Source of the DNA: Sphingomonas azotifigens NBRC 15497
GTDB lineage: Bacteria > Pseudomonadota > Alphaproteobacteria > Sphingomonadales > Sphingomonadaceae
Direction of reading: 5' to 3'
Length of the DNA: 64,000 nucleotides
Assembly: GCF_002091475.1 (NCBI RefSeq)
Contig: NZ_BCTR01000010.1
Span: 1 to 64,000 of the forward strand
Below the pieces are notes generated by a model. The model was not told the DNA's origin. It ran no database searches and was given only the letters and a program-made list of their open reading frames with translations. Made by a program: the position numbers and the translations under genes. This document shows positions 60,309-64,000 of the stretch, one piece after another (position 1 is the first letter of the stretch; each line of letters opens with the position of its first letter).

Positions 60309-63023
60309 ATGGCATTTTTCTACCGCACGGCGTTTGCCGCGCTGGCCGCCGGCGCGAGCTGCATCTCGATGGCCGCTGCGGCGCAGGAGGCGGCGCCGCA
60401 GGCTCACGACGACAGTGAAATCGTCGTGAACGGTTACATCGCCTCGCTCGCCAAGGCGCGGGAGCTGAAGCGCGATGCCAACATCATCAAGGACGTCATC
60501 GTCGCCGAGGACATGGCGAAGTTCCCGGAGCTCAACCTCGCCGAATCGATCCAGCGCCTGCCGGGCGTGGCGATCAACCGCGAAGCCGGCGAGGGCCGCC
60601 GCATCACCCTGCGCGGCCTCTCGCCCGATTACACCCGGGTGCAGCTGAACGGCATGGAAGTGCTGGGCAATGTCGACTCGGCGATGGATAGCCGCGGCCA
60701 GCGCTCGCGCGACCGCGCCTTCGACTTCAACATCTTCGCCTCCGAGCTGTTCTCGCGCGTCGAGGTGGAGAAGAGCTACCAGGCGTCGCAGTCCGAAGGC
60801 GGCATGGCCGGTACCGTCGGCCTGTTCACCGCGAAGCCGCTCGAGCAGAAGCAGGGGCTGACCGGCGCGATCGCCGCCAAGCTCGGCACCAACAGCTATA
60901 CCAAGGACGCGCAGCCGCGCGTCGCCGCGATGATCAGCCAGAATTGGGGCGATCGCTTCGGCATCCTGCTCTCGGTCGCCTATTCCAAGCGCAAGACCGA
61001 GGAGCAGGGCTACAACACCTATTCACCGAGCCAGCTGAGCGCGAGCAAGATCGCGGGTTACCTCGCCAGCGGCCTCGACATTTCGGCGTTGTCGGCCGAC
61101 CAGCAGGCCAAGTTCAAGTCGGGCGATCTGGTGTTCGCCTCGGGCAACCGCCTGTCGGTGTGGGACGCCAAGCAGGAGCGCCTCGGCCTGACGCTCGCCA
61201 CCCAGTGGCGCCCGGCCGACAATCTGCTGTTCACCGTCGACGGGCTGCACGGGGAGTTCACCACGCACCGCGACGAGTATCACCTCGCGACGCGTCCGGA
61301 CAACACCTCGGGCTCGGTGATCTTCGACACCGGTTCCAAGATCAACGCGATCCACTGGGACAGCAGCAACTTCGTCGATGCGATCAGCGTCGACAATGCC
61401 ACCTATGCCAGCGAGCATCGCCGTTCCTACAACAAGAACAAGTTCAACCAGATCGCGCTGACCTACAAGTGGGATGCGACCGACCGCCTCAAGGTTGATG
61501 GCCATATCGGCTATGAGGACTCGTCCTACACCACGCCGATCGACGACAAGCTCTATCTGCGCGCGCGCGGCGGCATGACCACCACCTATTCGGCGGACGG
61601 AACCAGCGCGACCAACGACTATCGCTGGAACACCCTCGATGCCTCGAAGTACGAGTTCAAGGAGTTCTACTTCCGCGAATTCTGGAACAAGACCAACCTG
61701 CGCGAGGGCGTGGTCAACGGCGCCTATACGCTGACCGATATCTTCACGCTGCGCGGCGGCGCCAGCTATCGCCGGTTCAGCAACTCAGGCTCGGAAATCT
61801 ACAATGACGGCCAGTTCCAGAAGTATGGCGGCGATCCGGCGGCGAGCATCGTCGACCCGTTCACCCAGAACAAGTCGGCCGACTGGCTGACCGGCAACTA
61901 CGACCGGGCGTTCGCCAAGTACAACGCCCAGCACACCACCGTCGGCGCCTGGGACATCGAAAACACCTTCAAGGTGACCGAAGAGACCAAGTCGACCTAC
62001 GGCCAGCTCGAATGGAATGCGGCGGTGGGCGGCATGCGGCTGCGCGGCAATTTCAGCCTGCGGGCGTTCTTCACCGACACCACGAGCACCGGCAACGTCA
62101 CCCAGAGCGACCGGCCGATCGGCGTGGTCACCACCAGCGCGCACTATTCGGACGTGCTGCCGGCGCTCAACGCGGCGCTGGAGATCACGCCCAACTTCCT
62201 GATCCGCGTCGCCGCGGCGCGCAACATCAACCGGCCGTCGCTCGGCTCGATGAGCGCCTCGGGCACCGCCTCGGCGGACGGCACCAATCCGGCGACCCGT
62301 CGCATCGCCGCGAGCATCGGTAACCCCGATCTCAAGCCGTACAAGGACGATGCGTTCGACATCTCGGCGGAATGGTATTTCGGCCAAGTCGGCCTGATCT
62401 CGCTCGGCGTCTATCACAAGGACATCGACAACCTGATCGTCAGCGAGACCAAGTACAATGTGCGGTACAGCGATACCGGCCTGCCGCTCGATCTGCTGCC
62501 GAGCCTGACGCCCGACACGATCGTCGCCGAATATTCGAAGCCGGTGAACGGCGGCAAGGCGTACATCACGGGCTTCGAAGCCGCCGCCCAGGCGAACTTC
62601 ACCTTCCTGCCGGCACCGTTCGACAAGTTCGGCATGTCGACCAACCTGACGCTGATCGACTCGAACATCCGCGACAAGAACGGCGTGAACAACCCGATCA
62701 ACGGCCTGTCCAAGTCGAGCGCCAACGCGACGCTCTATTACGAGACCAAGCGCTGGGGCATCCGCGGATCGATGAACTATCGTTCGTCCTATCTGCGCTC
62801 GGGCTATGACGGCGTGAAGCCGGAGAGCAAGGACGGGTTCGACGGCACCGTCTATGTCGACGCGGCGGCGTTCTACAACCTGACCGACCGCATTCGCTTC
62901 ACGCTCGATGCGATCAACCTCACCAACGAGACCGAGGTGCAGTTCAACAGCATCTACCACCGTCTCCACAACGAGACGCGCAGCGGCACCAGCGTGTTCG
63001 GCGGCGTCAGCATCAAGTTCTGA
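60309..63023 (+). CDS. TonB-dependent outer-membrane receptor
   Basis: A 904-residue receptor. The signal peptide spans residues 1 to about 25 (TAFAALAAGASCISMAAAA). A TonB box EIVVNG follows at 37-42. The plug domain shows AESIQRLPGVAINREAG and the barrel ends at FGGVSIKF with terminal Phe, as needed for BAM insertion. The plug has the RRITLRGLSPDYTRVQLNGME signature of the Xanthomonas-Caulobacter type, whose members often import carbohydrates. With a DeoR-family regulator divergent to it, a sugar or polysaccharide substrate is more likely than iron, though this is inference. GGGAGGG precedes the ATG. Confidence 0.94.
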   Translation: MAFFYRTAFAALAAGASCISMAAAAQEAAPQAHDDSEIVVNGYIASLAKARELKRDANIIKDVIVAEDMAKFPELNLAESIQRLPGVAINREAGEGRRITLRGLSPDYTRVQLNGMEVLGNVDSAMDSRGQRSRDRAFDFNIFASELFSRVEVEKSYQASQSEGGMAGTVGLFTAKPLEQKQGLTGAIAAKLGTNSYTKDAQPRVAAMISQNWGDRFGILLSVAYSKRKTEEQGYNTYSPSQLSASKIAGYLASGLDISALSADQQAKFKSGDLVFASGNRLSVWDAKQERLGLTLATQWRPADNLLFTVDGLHGEFTTHRDEYHLATRPDNTSGSVIFDTGSKINAIHWDSSNFVDAISVDNATYASEHRRSYNKNKFNQIALTYKWDATDRLKVDGHIGYEDSSYTTPIDDKLYLRARGGMTTTYSADGTSATNDYRWNTLDASKYEFKEFYFREFWNKTNLREGVVNGAYTLTDIFTLRGGASYRRFSNSGSEIYNDGQFQKYGGDPAASIVDPFTQNKSADWLTGNYDRAFAKYNAQHTTVGAWDIENTFKVTEETKSTYGQLEWNAAVGGMRLRGNFSLRAFFTDTTSTGNVTQSDRPIGVVTTSAHYSDVLPALNAALEITPNFLIRVAAARNINRPSLGSMSASGTASADGTNPATRRIAASIGNPDLKPYKDDAFDISAEWYFGQVGLISLGVYHKDIDNLIVSETKYNVRYSDTGLPLDLLPSLTPDTIVAEYSKPVNGGKAYITGFEAAAQANFTFLPAPFDKFGMSTNLTLIDSNIRDKNGVNNPINGLSKSSANATLYYETKRWGIRGSMNYRSSYLRSGYDGVKPESKDGFDGTVYVDAAAFYNLTDRIRFTLDAINLTNETEVQFNSIYHRLHNETRSGTSVFGGVSIKF

Positions 63024-63048
63024 GCTTCCTCCCCCGAGGATCCAACTG

Positions 63049-63083
63049 GCCGGCCCGGGGTTCGCCCCCGGGCCGGCTTTTTT
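63049..63083 (+). terminator. Rho-independent terminator after the TonB receptor
   Basis: GCCGGCCCGGGG and CCCCGGGCCGGC form a 12-base-pair stem around a TTCGC loop, followed by six T residues. It ends the receptor transcript and abuts the convergent LytTR gene. Confidence 0.9.
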
Positions 63084-63905
63084 CTAGGCGCCGGCGCCGT
63101 CCAGCCAGCCCGCCGCGCGCAACGCCGGCACGGATGCGCGGGCGACCGGAACCTCGCGCCCGTCCGACAGACGCAGCTTCCAGTTGCGCTCCTGGCGGAT
63201 TGCCGCCGTGACGGCCTCGCGGGCGACCCACCAGCCGCGATGGACGCGTTCGCCGCGACCTTCGAGCTGTGCCGCCGCATCGCGCATCCGCATCAGCAGC
63301 AGCGCGCTGCCATGCTCGGTATGGACGCGGACATAATGATCCTCGTTCTCGAGGCACAGGATCCGGCCGCGCAGATGCGCTGGCAGCAGTTCGACCAAGG
63401 CAGGCGTCGGGGCCGGCGTGGAGGCGGGTGTCGTCGTCCCGGGCGTCGCTTTCGCGATAGCGAGCGCCGGGGAGGGCGGGTCTGCGGGGGCGGGGGCAAC
63501 GGCAGCGGGCGCGGTGCGGCGCTCGACCAGCAACTGCACGATCGTCACCGTCGCGCCGACGATCAGCGTCTGCAGATAGGCGCTGGCGATGGCTGCGCCG
63601 CTTACCGAGCGCCACGCGGCGCCGGCATGGGCGAACACGATCACCAGGCTCGTGGGGAAGGCGCCGAACGCGCACGCCGCAGCGATGGCGAGCCAGCGGG
63701 GTAGGCGGGTCTGCCGCGCCAGCGCGCCCCCGGCGGCGATGACCGGGCGGAAGAACAGGTAGCCGGTGACCAGGTACAGCGCCCAGTGCAGCAATCGCGA
63801 TCCCAGCGGCACCGCGTAGGATCCGAAAGGCCCGAGCATCGCCAGTGCGATGATCAGCCCGCCCAGCACTACCAGTTCCGCGAACAGCCGGCGACGGGCG
63901 GTCAC
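63084..63905 (-). CDS. Membrane-anchored LytTR-domain regulator
   Basis: A 273-residue protein. Four predicted membrane helices occupy the first half (LFAELVVLGGLIIALAML, HWALYLVTGYLFFRPV, WLAIAAACAFGAFPTSLV). A Pro/Ala-rich linker follows, then a C-terminal LytTR DNA-binding domain (ILCLENEDHYVRVHTEHG, RVHRGWWVARE). Membrane-bound LytTR proteins are common in sphingomonads and probably sense an envelope signal directly. The GTG at 63905 overlaps the stop of an upstream frame (GTGA), favouring it over a GTG at 63914. Confidence 0.85.
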   Translation of the reverse strand: MTARRRLFAELVVLGGLIIALAMLGPFGSYAVPLGSRLLHWALYLVTGYLFFRPVIAAGGALARQTRLPRWLAIAAACAFGAFPTSLVIVFAHAGAAWRSVSGAAIASAYLQTLIVGATVTIVQLLVERRTAPAAVAPAPADPPSPALAIAKATPGTTTPASTPAPTPALVELLPAHLRGRILCLENEDHYVRVHTEHGSALLLMRMRDAAAQLEGRGERVHRGWWVAREAVTAAIRQERNWKLRLSDGREVPVARASVPALRAAGWLDGAGA

Positions 63906-64000
63906 GCGGCGCACCCGTTCATGCTTCGCGAACGGGCTTCCGTCTCCGTGCCCGCACCCTTGGCGAAGCGGCCGCCGCCGCCCGCGAAACGGCGCTGGCC
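63902..64000 (-). CDS. Possible C-terminal end of a gene cut by the window edge
   Basis: An open frame enters from the window edge and ends at TGA overlapping the LytTR start. The last 32 residues are Gly/Arg/Ala-rich (RRFAGGGGRFAKGAG) and cannot be assigned to a family. The overlap with the LytTR GTG suggests a coupled two-gene unit. Whether it is real depends on sequence outside the window. Confidence 0.35.
   Translation of the reverse strand, partial: GQRRFAGGGGRFAKGAGTETEARSRSMNGCAA

Overview
The window looks like a chromosome segment of a Sphingomonas-type alphaproteobacterium (Sphingomonadales). The evidence is high G+C coding sequence with strong codon-position bias, an ACP plus serine palmitoyltransferase pair closely resembling the Sphingomonas sphingolipid enzyme, a TonB-dependent receptor of the large sphingomonad/caulobacter type, and alphaproteobacterial gene neighbourhoods (mreBCD-mrdA-rodA, rplU-rpmA-GNAT, erpA-xth). 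Most of it is core genome. There is no rRNA, CRISPR array, IS element or prophage; the two tRNA genes are Ser(CGA) and Lys(CTT).

Layout. 0-11 kb: an exported esterase; a cytoplasmic alpha/beta hydrolase divergent from a tightly overlapping operon of two cysteine desulfurases and a [2Fe-2S] ferredoxin; glnE; a peroxiredoxin with a DUF455 ferritin-like protein; an M23 peptidase; erpA; xth. 11-15 kb: two tandem paralogous small secreted proteins behind a sigma-54-like promoter, a large GNAT-like protein, a fatty-acid desaturase and a polysaccharide deacetylase. 15.5-24.2 kb: an envelope glycolipid block with a GT2-GtrA fusion, a GT39-like enzyme, two multi-spanning GT-C-like proteins, a HAD-UbiA fusion and an SMR/ArnE-like carrier. 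24.2-31.2 kb: lptG-lptF divergent from obgE, then a suppressor-of-fused-like gene, proB, an epimerase and a small secreted protein. 31.2-34.4 kb: FkbH-like protein, ACP and serine palmitoyltransferase (sphingolipid entry step). 34.4-38.8 kb: hybrid histidine kinase, exported VOC protein, an A+T-richer orphan membrane gene, TetR regulator, GNAT. 39-41.9 kb: rpmA, rplU, hspQ, two tRNAs, DUF2252. 42-49.6 kb: elongasome cluster mreB-mreC-mreD-mrdA-rodA, divergent from mutL. 49.6-59.3 kb: CAP-domain protein and an acyl-CoA degradation block (tesB, two acyl-CoA dehydrogenases, a FadB/J-type enzyme, a serine hydrolase), divergent from an acyl-CoA ligase. 59.3-64 kb: DeoR-family regulator, TonB-dependent receptor, and a membrane-anchored LytTR regulator coupled to a gene running off the window edge.

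The most unusual signal is a set of composite palindromic elements, each made of two REP-like hairpins in opposite orientation around a spacer that may carry its own small hairpin. Two copies lie in frame inside essential-type genes (the second cysteine desulfurase and mutL), adding about 40 residues each without a stop. Two more flank the first acyl-CoA dehydrogenase gene, and their internal hairpins differ in sequence while staying paired. A different REP-like family occurs near 18.4 and 56.0 kb.

Functionally, the window links envelope assembly (LPS transport, peptidoglycan elongation, sphingolipids, polyprenyl-linked sugars) with Fe-S cluster supply, nitrogen control and lipid catabolism. 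No complete new defence or mobile system is visible.
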